Assembly (NCBI RefSeq): GCF_963548695.1
Contig: NZ_CAUUWA010000011.1
Coordinates: forward strand, 1 to 53,962
DNA: 53,962 nucleotides
Direction: 5' to 3'
Origin: an uncultured Fretibacterium sp.
GTDB taxonomy: Bacteria; Synergistota; Synergistia; Synergistales; Aminobacteriaceae
This document shows, piece after piece, positions 6,419 through 14,122 of this stretch. Each line of letters starts with the position of its first letter. Within the stretch, counting starts at the first letter, position 1. The translations under genes and the position numbers were made by a program. Under the pieces are notes generated by a model. That model was not told where the DNA came from, made no database searches, and saw only the letters and a program-made list of their open reading frames with translations.

Positions 6419-7645
6419 TCAATGCTCGAAGCGGGGGGTCTGCCGTTCCTCGTAATCCAATTCGGGCTTGGGGAGGAGCAGCTCATAGAGCCTTGAAGCG
6501 CGGAACTCCGCCGCAGCGGTCAGCTTTCCAATGGGATTCTTGACCGCGGCGAGGCGCGTCACGATGGGGATGTCGGAGTATCGCGCCCTGTCGCGCAGAA
6601 GTTTTTTTCCACGTTCGCTGCCGCCCAGCAGGCGGGCATAGGGCGCCCCGATCCTGGACGCGGCCGCCGCGGACCAGCGGTCCACCCCCGCCAGGAGCCG
6701 GATGATCTGGCGCTGAATCCGGGAACGCGTATAGCGCGCGCAGACGCAGCTTCCTACGAAATCGTCGTAGGAAGCTGCGTCTTTATAGCGCTTGAAGAAG
6801 AGATTTTCCAGCCCTTCATCCATCCCCGCACATCCTCGCAGCTCCTCGGGAGAGCTGCGGATCAGGAGGGCCTGGAGCAGGGGCCAGAGGGTCTGGGGCC
6901 CGGGGCAAAAGCGTCCCTTCATTCGTGCTTCTTCCAGGAGACGGAGCGTCGAGGAAGGCATGACATCCCGGACCCACAGAGGCCACCGAGAATCCTGCGC
7001 GCCCTGCAGCGCGGAACGGATGGCCGCGGCGCTCGGCAGGGGGCCGCGCTCGAGGTCATGATATCCCGCCCCCGCCCGTTGTACGGGAATCGGAATCAAG
7101 GGGTAGCCCTGTCTCCCAATCCTCAGCAGGTAGGACAGGGCCAAAGAGTTGTTGGGTTTTGAAAGGAAATCCCCGGAGCCCGGAAGCTCCTCCTCCAGTG
7201 CTCCCCCGACGGCCCTGGGATAGGAGAGCCCCTTGTCGAGTTTTTTCCTCAGTCTCCGCTTGAAAGAGGCCGGCTCCTGGATTAAAATATTAAAGATTGG
7301 ACTCGTGTCGTAGTGGGCATCCTCCATGCCGAAGGAGATGTGAGTCGCGATTTTTGTGCGCGCAAGCAGGTCCGTCGCTCCGGCGCCGAATTCCGGCGCT
7401 GCGTTGCATGCGAAGAGAAAAGGCAGTTCCAGAACCAGATCCGCTCCGCCGCACAGGGCCATTTGTGCGCGCGACCATTTGTCGGCGAGCCCGGGGATGC
7501 CCCTCTGCGTGAAGTTCGACGACAGCACGACGATGAACAAAGCACCGGGCAGGCGCTCCCGTACCGACGCCATTTGCAGGAGATGTCCGTTGTGAAAGGG
7601 GTTGTACTCGGCAGCGATGCCGACAACGGGTGTCCGATTGTCCAT
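6419..7645 (-). CDS. tmcAL: tRNA(Met) cytidine acetate ligase (TmcAL / YlbM family)
   Basis: The protein has 408 residues from the ATG at 7645; the frame extends to 7798 but that part is not conserved. The N-terminus carries the nucleotidyltransferase signature VVGIAAEYNPFHNGH, followed by LSSNFTQRGIPGLADKWSRA, GGADLVLELPF and FGAGATD, which are typical of the YlbM family. In the characterised family member, TmcAL uses ATP and acetate to form N4-acetylcytidine at the wobble base of elongator tRNA-Met. The gene is divergent from ackA, with 133 bases between the starts, a notable pairing because AckA also handles acetate. An 18-bp perfect inverted repeat sits inside the coding region (6742-6782) without disturbing the frame. 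Confidence 0.85.
   Translation of the reverse strand: MDNRTPVVGIAAEYNPFHNGHLLQMASVRERLPGALFIVVLSSNFTQRGIPGLADKWSRAQMALCGGADLVLELPFLFACNAAPEFGAGATDLLARTKIATHISFGMEDAHYDTSPIFNILIQEPASFKRRLRKKLDKGLSYPRAVGGALEEELPGSGDFLSKPNNSLALSYLLRIGRQGYPLIPIPVQRAGAGYHDLERGPLPSAAAIRSALQGAQDSRWPLWVRDVMPSSTLRLLEEARMKGRFCPGPQTLWPLLQALLIRSSPEELRGCAGMDEGLENLFFKRYKDAASYDDFVGSCVCARYTRSRIQRQIIRLLAGVDRWSAAAASRIGAPYARLLGGSERGKKLLRDRARYSDIPIVTRLAAVKNPIGKLTAAAEFRASRLYELLLPKPELDYEERQTPRFEH
6742..6782. repeat. 18-bp perfect inverted repeat inside tmcAL
   Basis: Bases 6742-6759 are the exact reverse complement of 6765-6782, with a 5-base loop (AATCG). The stem begins AGACGCAGC and ends GCTGCGTCT. It lies in codons for KDAASYDDFVGSC of TmcAL. 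It has no T-run, so it is not an ordinary terminator. Confidence 0.85.
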
Positions 7646-7778
7646 ATCGGTAAGTATAACGCCGTTCGTGGTCCTTGGCGACCTCCTTCCACAGAATCGT
7701 GCGACAGAATGGCGTGACAAAAATCGAGAGGCGGCGGTCCCAGGAGCCCGCCGTCCGCGAAGGGCAGGTATGTGAACA

Positions 7779-8978
7779 ATGAAGGTCTTAGTCATCAACT
7801 GCGGCAGCTCGTCCCTGAAGTATCAGCTTTTCGACATGAATACGGAGAGCGTCCTCGCGAAGGGGCTGGTGGAGCGTATCGGTATCGACGGGTCGCAGAT
7901 CAAGCACACCAAGACGGGTATGGAAGCGGTGGTCAAGGCGACCCCCATCCCGGATCACAAGGTGGGCATCCAACTTGTCCTCGACGCCCTCATGGACAAG
8001 GGGCACGGGGTACTGTCCTCGCTGGGTGAATTGAGCGCCATCGGACACCGGGTCGTCCACGCGGGGGAAAAGTTCTCGACCTCCGTAAAGCTGGATCCTC
8101 AGGTGATGGCGGCCCTCAGGGAGTGCATTCCCCTCGCGCCGCTTCACAACCCCGCCAATATCATGGGAATCGAGGCCGTCACCGAGGTCCTTCCCTCCGT
8201 GCCGCAGGTCGCGGTATTCGATACGGCCTTCCATCAGACCATGCCGGAGCACGCCTACATCTACGGTCTCCCCTACGGCTATTACGAGAAGTACAAGGTC
8301 CGGCGCTACGGGTTCCACGGAACGAGCCATTACTTCGTCTCGCGCCGGGCGGCCGAGATCCTGGACAAGCCAGTCGAGAGGCTGAAGATCGTGACGTGCC
8401 ACCTGGGCAACGGCAGCTCCATAACCGCGGTCCAGGGCGGACGGTCCATCGACACCTCGATGGGTTTCACGCCTCTGGCGGGGGTCTTGATGGGAACGCG
8501 TTGCGGCGATATCGACCCCGCCCTGGTCCCCTTCATCGCGCAGACGGAGAAGCTGGATGCTAAGGATCTGGATGCGCTTTTGAACAAGAAGAGCGGTCTC
8601 CTTGGGGTCTCCGGGCTCAGCAGCGACCTTCGTGACATCGAGGAAGCCGCCGCCAGGGGGGAGCCCCGTTCCAGGCTGGCCCTCGCGGTCCTGACCTATG
8701 GAATCCGGAAATACATCGGCGCCTACGCGGCTGCCATGGGGGGGATCGACGCGTTGGTCTTCACCGCGGGAGTGGGGGAGAACAGCATCCTCGTTCGATC
8801 CATGGTGTGTGAGGGACTGGATTTTCTGGGTATCTCCATCGATCAGGAGAAGAACAAGGTGCGGGGCAAGGAGGCGGATATCGGCGCTTCCGGCTCTCGG
8901 GTCCGGGTGTTGGTCGTCCCAACGAACGAGGAACTCGTCATCGCCCGCGACACGAAGCGTCTGGTCGCCGCTAATTAG
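7779..8978 (+). CDS. ackA: Acetate kinase
   Basis: The protein has 399 residues, the usual length. Diagnostic segments are present in order: NCGSSSLKYQLFD at the N-terminus, GHRVVHAGEKFS, FDTAFHQTMP, the nucleotide-binding stretch HLGNGSSITAVQGGRSIDTS with MGFTPLAGVLMGTRCGDIDP, and FTAGVGENS. It interconverts acetyl phosphate plus ADP and acetate plus ATP in the cytoplasm, the usual last ATP-yielding step of fermentation. No phosphotransacetylase gene is adjacent. The following yceD gene starts 10 bases after the stop, so co-transcription is likely. Confidence 0.97.
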   Translation: MKVLVINCGSSSLKYQLFDMNTESVLAKGLVERIGIDGSQIKHTKTGMEAVVKATPIPDHKVGIQLVLDALMDKGHGVLSSLGELSAIGHRVVHAGEKFSTSVKLDPQVMAALRECIPLAPLHNPANIMGIEAVTEVLPSVPQVAVFDTAFHQTMPEHAYIYGLPYGYYEKYKVRRYGFHGTSHYFVSRRAAEILDKPVERLKIVTCHLGNGSSITAVQGGRSIDTSMGFTPLAGVLMGTRCGDIDPALVPFIAQTEKLDAKDLDALLNKKSGLLGVSGLSSDLRDIEEAAARGEPRSRLALAVLTYGIRKYIGAYAAAMGGIDALVFTAGVGENSILVRSMVCEGLDFLGISIDQEKNKVRGKEADIGASGSRVRVLVVPTNEELVIARDTKRLVAAN

Positions 8979-8988
8979 CCGTCGATAC

Positions 8989-9549
8989 ATGGCCGGAGCT
9001 GGACTTGGGGACTGGAACTGCATCATCGCCCTGCCTCAGCGCAGCGATACGGAAACCTGCGTTGAAGGGGCCTGGGATATTGCGGTCCCCGACGGCGTGG
9101 ACTTTGAGGGACAGCATTTCGGGCTCCCCGAGGGGTGCCGTGTCCTGGCCGAGGCCCATTGGTTGGAGCCCTCGCTCCTCTCCGTAAGGCTCTCCCTGAC
9201 CCTCCGGGCCGAGGGCGCCTGTGCGCGCTGTTTGAGAGAGACGTCCCTTGCAATATCGGATGATTTGTTGTATCTTTATTTTTTGTCCGGGGTGGAGTTG
9301 GGCAAGGATACCCGTCTGGGGTCCGACGAGGGGTTCATGCCGGTCGAGGTGGACTTTTTCGGGCGGACGCTGGATATTGCCGACCAGGTGAGGGAGAGTA
9401 TTTTGCTCCTCCTGCCGCGAAAGCTCCTGTGCAGGGAGGATTGTCTTGGCCTCTGTCCCGTCTGCGGAGCCGACCTCAATGAGGGAAAATGCGGGTGTTC
9501 CCGGTCGGAGGGCGACCCCCGTCTGGAGGTCCTCCGCAATTTCCGGTGA
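8989..9549 (+). CDS. YceD family protein (DUF177)
   Basis: The protein has 186 residues from the ATG at 8989. The C-terminal half shows the DUF177 pattern: GACARCLRET, then VDFFGRTLDIADQVRESILL and CREDCLGLCPVCGADLNEGK, with paired Cys residues that may bind a metal. The gene precedes rpmF, the arrangement seen in many bacteria, where YceD is linked to 23S rRNA maturation or L32 synthesis. It probably forms an operon with ackA upstream and rpmF downstream. The frame extends upstream into ackA; that extension is not used. Confidence 0.85.
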   Translation: MAGAGLGDWNCIIALPQRSDTETCVEGAWDIAVPDGVDFEGQHFGLPEGCRVLAEAHWLEPSLLSVRLSLTLRAEGACARCLRETSLAISDDLLYLYFLSGVELGKDTRLGSDEGFMPVEVDFFGRTLDIADQVRESILLLLPRKLLCREDCLGLCPVCGADLNEGKCGCSRSEGDPRLEVLRNFR

Positions 9550-9623
9550 GTTCCACAGGGTTTGAAATCCGGGGAGCCAGCCCCCGAATTACCGAGCTCG
9601 CTCCTTGAGATAAGGTTTTATGT

Positions 9624-9655
9624 AGTTTATTCATGCTTTTGTGCAGTTTATTCAT
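9624..9655. repeat. Direct repeat upstream of rpmF
   Basis: AGTTTATTCAT occurs at 9624-9634 and again at 9645-9655, 21 bases apart, just before the rpmF ribosome-binding site. This spacer is AT-rich compared with the flanking genes. It may be a small tandem duplication or a leader element; no function is assigned. Confidence 0.6.
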
Positions 9656-9670
9656 AAGGAGGAAATGGAA

Positions 9671-9862
9671 ATGGCAACACCCAAGAGAAAGACCTCCCAC
9701 GCCCGCACGGCGCAGCGAAAGGCGCAGTGGCTGGGATCGCTTGCCACACCTGCCACTCTGGCCTGCCCGCGTTGTGGAGAGATAGCCATGGCCTATCGCG
9801 CTTGTCCCTCCTGCGGCTACTACAAGGGGCGTAAGGTCGTGGACGCTGGAGCCGAGGGGTAG
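9671..9862 (+). CDS. rpmF: 50S ribosomal protein L32
   Basis: The protein has 63 residues from the ATG at 9671, preceded by AAGGAGG. It begins MATPKRKTSHARTAQRKAQW, typical of L32, and carries two Cys pairs (CPRCG and CPSCGYY) that make the zinc-binding form. It is a large-subunit ribosomal protein. It follows yceD and ends in a strong terminator. An in-frame ATG 30 bases upstream lacks a ribosome-binding site and is not used. Confidence 0.96.
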   Translation: MATPKRKTSHARTAQRKAQWLGSLATPATLACPRCGEIAMAYRACPSCGYYKGRKVVDAGAEG

Positions 9863-9888
9863 CGTTCGGTACATCTGAGGCGACTCCG

Positions 9889-9930
9889 AGGGCCGAGGAC
9901 GACAGCCGTCCTCGGCCCTTTGGGCTTTTT
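9889..9930 (+). terminator. Intrinsic terminator after rpmF
   Basis: A perfect 13-bp stem (9889-9901 with 9907-9919, loop ACAGC) is followed by TTGGGCTTTTT. This ends the ackA-yceD-rpmF unit. Confidence 0.85.
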
Positions 9931-10093
9931 GCGCCCCTCGCTTCCCCTGCGGCAGGGGGATTTTCCTTGGACTCTTCCTTGCATTCGGGCCGCGCAAGAC
10001 GCTATAATCAAGAGGATTCAGCCCTCGCAGTCCAGGGCGGTTTTATCGTTCTCCGTGAGCCTCGGAGAGCGACAGGAAAGGGGACTTTGCCTG

Positions 10094-11971
10094 ATGGCTG
10101 AGGAAAAATTTCATTTTCAGTCGGAGGCCTCCGAGCTTCTGAGGATGATGATACACTCGGTGTACTCGAACCGGGACATTTTTCTGCGCGAGCTGATCTC
10201 GAACGCGTCGGATGCCTTGGACAAGCGGCGTATCGAGGCCCTCTTCAACTCCGAGTTGGCGGACTTCACCCCCGAAATTCGCATCGTCCGCGACAGAGAG
10301 GCCCATACCCTGACCGTCTCCGACAACGGCATAGGCATGACGCGCGAGGAGATCGTGCAGTACCTGGGGACCATCGCCAGGTCCGGAACCCGGGAGTTTC
10401 TGGAGGCCGGGAGGTCCGACGATGCCGGCGAGAGGCTGATCGGCCAGTTTGGCGTGGGCTTTTACTCGGTGTTCATGGTCTCGGAACGGGTTTCCCTCGT
10501 CTCGCGCAAGCTGGGGACCAACGATGCCTTCCGCTTCGATTCGGACGGGGAGGGGACCTATACCCTGGCCGACGCCGAGAGGGGAGAATGCGGGACGACG
10601 GTCACCCTTTACCTTCGCCCTGCCGGCGAGGACGGGAAGGACTACACCGACGAATGGACGATCCGCGACATCGTAAAGAAATACTCGGACTTCATCGCCT
10701 GGCCCATCATCCTGAACGTCTCGAAACGGCAGGACGGCAGGGAGACCTTTGAGGACCAGACCATCAATTCCCAAAAGGCCATCTGGTGCCGTCCAGAAGC
10801 CGAGGTCACGGAGGAGGAATATCGCGAGTTCTACCGCCACCTGACCCATGACTGGAAGGAACCTCTGAGCCGCGTCGCCCTGAATGCCGAGGGGTCCGTC
10901 AGCTTCAAGGGCCTGCTGTTCATCCCCTCCGAAGCGCCCTTCGACCTCTTCATGAACCCCAAGGCCGGCGGCATCGAGCTCTACGTCAAGCGGGTCTTCA
11001 TCATGAACGACTGCCACGACCTCATCCCGGAATACATGCGTTTCATGAGAGGGGTCGTGGATTCCGAGGACCTCTCTTTGAACATCTCCCGCGAGATTCT
11101 CCAGGACAACCCCATCATCCGGGTCATTCGCCGGAGCACGCAGCGTAAGGTGTTCGCCCACCTCCGCAAATTGCTGGAGACGGACAGGACGGCCTACGAA
11201 AAATTCTGGACCGCCTTCGGCAGGGTCCTGAAGGAGGGGATTGTCCAGGATCGGGAGCATGCGCCAGCAATCCTCGAACTGGCCCTGTTCCGTTCGACGG
11301 CTCAGGAGGGATGGACAACCCTATCCGCCTATAGGGAGCGCATGAAACCGGATCAGGAGGGGATCCTTTGCCTTGCCGGACGGGACATCGACGCGCTCAG
11401 GGCCTCCCCGAAGCTGGAGCGTCTCATCGAGAAGGGATTTGAGGTCCTCTTGATGACGGACCCGGTGGACGAGGTGATCCTTGCGGAGGGGCTGGAGTTC
11501 GAGTCCGTCAAGCTCGTCAATGCGGCGGGGGATTTCGCCCCTGCGGAGACGGAGGCGGAACGCAAGTTGGAGGAGGAGAAGCTCAGGGAGCTGGAGCCCG
11601 CGTTTGCGCCGCTGAAAAAAAAGACCCTGGAGCTTTTGGGAAACGTCCTGGAGGATGTCCGGCCCTCGCTGCGAATGGTCTCCTCTCCTGCGTGTCTGGT
11701 GGACGCCGCGAACGGGATGTCCTTCCAGATGGAGCAGCTGATGCGCGCCATGGGGCAGGAGGTACGGCAGCAGAAGCGCGTCCTGGAGCTGAATGCGGAG
11801 CATCCGCTTGTCCTGCGCCTCATGAAGATGGCCGAGGACGGGGACGCTCGGATCGAGGACTTCCTTGCGGTCCTCTACGACCAGGCCCTGATCCTCGAGG
11901 GAGGGGCCATCTCCGATCCCGCATCCTTTGTCCGGAGGTTGAGCGCCGTCATGGCCCTGGCCCTGCAGTAG
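10094..11971 (+). CDS. htpG: Molecular chaperone HtpG (Hsp90)
   Basis: The protein has 625 residues from the ATG at 10094, with AAAGGGG upstream. The N-terminal GHKL ATPase domain shows FLRELISNASDALDKRR (metal/ATP site), DNGIGMT and GQFGVGFYSVFM. The middle domain includes GIELYVKRVFIMNDC and LNISREILQDN, and the C-terminal dimerisation region follows. Hsp90 proteins remodel client proteins using ATP in the cytoplasm. The gene stands between a terminator and a short spacer before the next gene. The frame extends upstream to 9920, but that part overlaps the rpmF terminator and is not coding. Confidence 0.96.
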   Translation: MAEEKFHFQSEASELLRMMIHSVYSNRDIFLRELISNASDALDKRRIEALFNSELADFTPEIRIVRDREAHTLTVSDNGIGMTREEIVQYLGTIARSGTREFLEAGRSDDAGERLIGQFGVGFYSVFMVSERVSLVSRKLGTNDAFRFDSDGEGTYTLADAERGECGTTVTLYLRPAGEDGKDYTDEWTIRDIVKKYSDFIAWPIILNVSKRQDGRETFEDQTINSQKAIWCRPEAEVTEEEYREFYRHLTHDWKEPLSRVALNAEGSVSFKGLLFIPSEAPFDLFMNPKAGGIELYVKRVFIMNDCHDLIPEYMRFMRGVVDSEDLSLNISREILQDNPIIRVIRRSTQRKVFAHLRKLLETDRTAYEKFWTAFGRVLKEGIVQDREHAPAILELALFRSTAQEGWTTLSAYRERMKPDQEGILCLAGRDIDALRASPKLERLIEKGFEVLLMTDPVDEVILAEGLEFESVKLVNAAGDFAPAETEAERKLEEEKLRELEPAFAPLKKKTLELLGNVLEDVRPSLRMVSSPACLVDAANGMSFQMEQLMRAMGQEVRQQKRVLELNAEHPLVLRLMKMAEDGDARIEDFLAVLYDQALILEGGAISDPASFVRRLSAVMALALQ

Positions 11972-12044
11972 GGGAAGGGATGACATGGAGGTCCGTCGGC
12001 TTCATAATAAATAAGCTGCGTGTTCTTAGTAGGAGGTCAGCACG

Positions 12045-12596
12045 ATGGCGGTCGGGAAAAAGACAAAAAAAACGGATCTGGAGCCCATCAATGAGGTGAA
12101 GGCCGATAAAGTGAAGGCCGATGCTGTAAAGGCCGAAATCCAGGAAGCGGCCCTGCCTTCCGGTCCGGATTCGCCTGCGGAGGGGGAAGTGCAGGGGAAA
12201 TCGGATTTCACCCTGAAGTACGATCTGAACTCGAATCAGCGCTACGTGGACTCCACGTCTCAGAAGAGCGAGTTCGACAGGGTATTGGACGAGCTCGCCT
12301 CCATCAGCCGGGACATGCTCGACTGGGATGTGGAGAAATTCACGAAAAAGCACGGGGGGGACACGGAGGACGCCTTCCACCTGAAACTGGAGGCCTTCCT
12401 GGGGGGCTTCATCGTCAACGCCGCGATGGAACTCTACAACCGCGGATATTCCGAGGCCGCATTCAGACGGCTGGAGCAGGCGCGAACCGTTTTGGAGGCA
12501 AAGAAAAAGCTCGAGGTCGAGGTGGAGGCCATCAAGGCCAAACAGGACGAATCCTTCGATTTGTCGGATATGCTGGGCCTCTCCGAAGGAGAATAA
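12045..12596 (+). CDS. Hypothetical protein with Lys/Ala-rich N-terminus and coiled-coil C-terminus
   Basis: I do not recognise this family. The 183-residue protein starts at an ATG preceded by AGGAGG. Residues 1-40 are a charged, repetitive tail (VKADKVKADAVKAE). Residues 60-130 look like a compact helical domain, with EFDRVLDELASISRDMLDW and FLGGFIVNAAMELYNRGYSE. Residues 130-165 (RLEQARTVLEAKKKLEVEVE) would form a coiled coil. There is no signal peptide or membrane segment, so it is probably cytoplasmic. It may be a lineage-specific conserved protein. The 168 bases to the next gene show nothing recognisable. Confidence 0.6.
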   Translation: MAVGKKTKKTDLEPINEVKADKVKADAVKAEIQEAALPSGPDSPAEGEVQGKSDFTLKYDLNSNQRYVDSTSQKSEFDRVLDELASISRDMLDWDVEKFTKKHGGDTEDAFHLKLEAFLGGFIVNAAMELYNRGYSEAAFRRLEQARTVLEAKKKLEVEVEAIKAKQDESFDLSDMLGLSEGE

Positions 12597-12764
12597 GGAA
12601 CCTCGAGGCCCCATTACGGCGGTGAAGGGCGTCGTCGTTTCCGTCATATGGCTTATTTCCAATACTCAACTACTCAACGTTCCCGAAAAAGTCAACAAGC
12701 TTGCCCCCACCAAGAGCGCTTTGCTCCGGGGACAGGTTTTGTTTGTTCTCCCAGGTTCCAAAGT

Positions 12765-13460
12765 CTAAAAGATGCTTTTGGGGATGCCCATGTTGAGCCA
12801 GCGGACGACCTTGCCCAGGACCTCCAGATTTTCGATGTCCTCCTTCTCCACCCAGATGGACCGGAAGTCCTTGTTGGCGGGGCGCAGCTCCACTCGTCCG
12901 TCCCTGTAGAAGATAATGCCTTTAACAGAACAGCGTTCGTGCCAGCGGATGTAGGCGATGTCACCGCTCCTGACCTCGATGTTGGGGTTGATCAGGATCA
13001 GGCAGCCATCGTCTATATTGGCCCCGACCATGCTCTCTCCCTCCACGCGGACGAAATAGGGCTTGCCCGGACCTGTGGGGCCGCCCGCCTCGAGCGTCGG
13101 CCACGGCATCCACTCCTTCACCTCCGATTCGACGTCCGACCAGTTGAAGCCGCCGCCCGCACAGGCCTCCTGATTCAGAACGGGAAGATAAATCTGCGGA
13201 GGCACGATCGGCTCCGGCTCGAGCCGTTGCGAAACGGGTTGCGGTCCCTTGCCCTCCATGAGGTATCCAAGGCTGACGCCTAAGGCCTGGGCGATTTTTT
13301 CCTTGATGGAGTCCTTGATGCCGATACTTCCGATCTCGTAGCGATAAAGGGTGTTGGGCTCGACCCCCAAGCTCCGGGCGAGCTCCGGGCGTTTCATCCC
13401 GAGCGCCTCCCGCCGCGCCTTGATGCGCTCGCCTATGTTCTTTGCCGCGTCGTTCTGCAT
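12765..13460 (-). CDS. XRE-family repressor with S24 (LexA-like) peptidase domain
   Basis: The protein has 231 residues from the ATG at 13460, preceded by AGGAGG. The N-terminal helix-turn-helix (about 8-70) includes MKRPELARSLGVEPNTLYRY. The C-terminal S24 domain holds the catalytic dyad: Ser143 in VEGESMVG and Lys180 in CSVKGIIFY. An Ala101-Gly102 pair in the linker is a plausible self-cleavage site. This is the architecture of phage CI-type repressors that self-cleave when activated RecA accumulates. No phage structural genes are nearby, so it may be a domesticated repressor or a remnant. Three direct repeats lie immediately upstream and are candidate operators. Confidence 0.85.
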   Translation of the reverse strand: MQNDAAKNIGERIKARREALGMKRPELARSLGVEPNTLYRYEIGSIGIKDSIKEKIAQALGVSLGYLMEGKGPQPVSQRLEPEPIVPPQIYLPVLNQEACAGGGFNWSDVESEVKEWMPWPTLEAGGPTGPGKPYFVRVEGESMVGANIDDGCLILINPNIEVRSGDIAYIRWHERCSVKGIIFYRDGRVELRPANKDFRSIWVEKEDIENLEVLGKVVRWLNMGIPKSIF

Positions 13461-13511
13461 GGAGCTTCCTCCTGTCTCACCAGAGCATTCCAAAAAGCCT
13501 GTCTCATTAAA

Positions 13512-13552
13512 AACAATCCTTAATATGAAACAATCCTTATAGGGACAATCCT
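13512..13552. promoter_or_regulatory. Three direct repeats upstream of the S24 repressor, putative operators
   Basis: ACAATCCT occurs at 13513-13520, 13530-13537 and 13545-13552 (spacings 17 and 15). The first two copies match over 11 bases (AACAATCCTTA). They start about 50 bases upstream of the repressor start codon, where its promoter should be, so autoregulation is likely. Confidence 0.5.
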
Positions 13553-13700
13553 ACCTCATCGAGGCCGTTCTGTTAAGCCCCGGGGACTTTCCTGACGGGC
13601 CGTTCCGTCCCTTCTTTTTCTTCCCTGAGGGTGAAAAACGAGGAAATGAAACGCCCACTCCAAGCGACGCAATAAGAATTTTCTTCTTCAAATTTCTACC

Positions 13701-13751
13701 CCTTCGGTATTGATTATACTACGTTTTACGTAGTATAATCAATACCGAAGG
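13701..13751. repeat. 51-bp perfect palindrome carrying face-to-face promoter motifs
   Basis: Bases 13701-13724 are the exact reverse complement of 13728-13751 around a TTT centre. On the forward strand TTGATT (13710-13715) and TATAAT (13734-13739) are 18 bases apart; by symmetry the same promoter exists on the reverse strand. No T-run follows. It could be an operator/promoter, a cruciform, or a foldback mobile-element relic. The forward promoter would lead to the ORF at 13801. Confidence 0.75.
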
Positions 13752-13800
13752 ACGACGAGAAAAAATTTTGTATGTTAGTGGCAAAAAGGAGGAGGGCCGT

Positions 13801-14106
13801 ATGTTGCAAACCCCGATGATGCACTTCAATGGCGTGTACTTTTTTCAGCAGTGCGTCATTTTTTTGATGTGGATGGGACTTATAAAAGTAGCGCTTGGAG
13901 AGCTCAAGGCAATCCTGAAGGAGGAAAGGGAGCCCCACACCTTTCCGCTTCAGCACCCGACAAACGAGCCCTGCCGAGGGATCAGGAGAGCTTTGGCCCA
14001 CGGCGGGCGGGGAACGGTGCAGAGCGTATGGATGTCGGAGGCCGAAACGACAGCGCGAGCGCGGGTACAGGTCGGAGGATGTTGGAGAAGAGCCGAGGTC
14101 CCCTGA
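13801..14106 (+). CDS. Small hypothetical protein with hydrophobic N-terminus
   Basis: This is a 101-residue frame of unknown function. Support comes from AAAGGAGGAGG upstream and from the promoter motifs in the palindrome, which end about 60 bases before the start codon. The N-terminal part (GVYFFQQCVIFLMWMGLIKV) could be a membrane helix. Residues after about 45 are Arg/Pro-rich and look unconstrained, so only a short peptide may be functional, or the gene may be truncated. A frame on the opposite strand (13726-14001) has less support. Confidence 0.35.
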   Translation: MLQTPMMHFNGVYFFQQCVIFLMWMGLIKVALGELKAILKEEREPHTFPLQHPTNEPCRGIRRALAHGGRGTVQSVWMSEAETTARARVQVGGCWRRAEVP

Positions 14107-14122
14107 CCAGGCTAACCCCTCC

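Noticed and set aside
9601..9670. Reverse-strand MNKLHK-repeat peptide
   Set aside because: It is produced by the direct repeat in the rpmF leader read on the other strand.
13726..14001. Reverse-strand frame of 91 codons over the palindrome
   Set aside because: It begins in the small forward ORF, which has the better ribosome-binding site; no similarity and no start signal.
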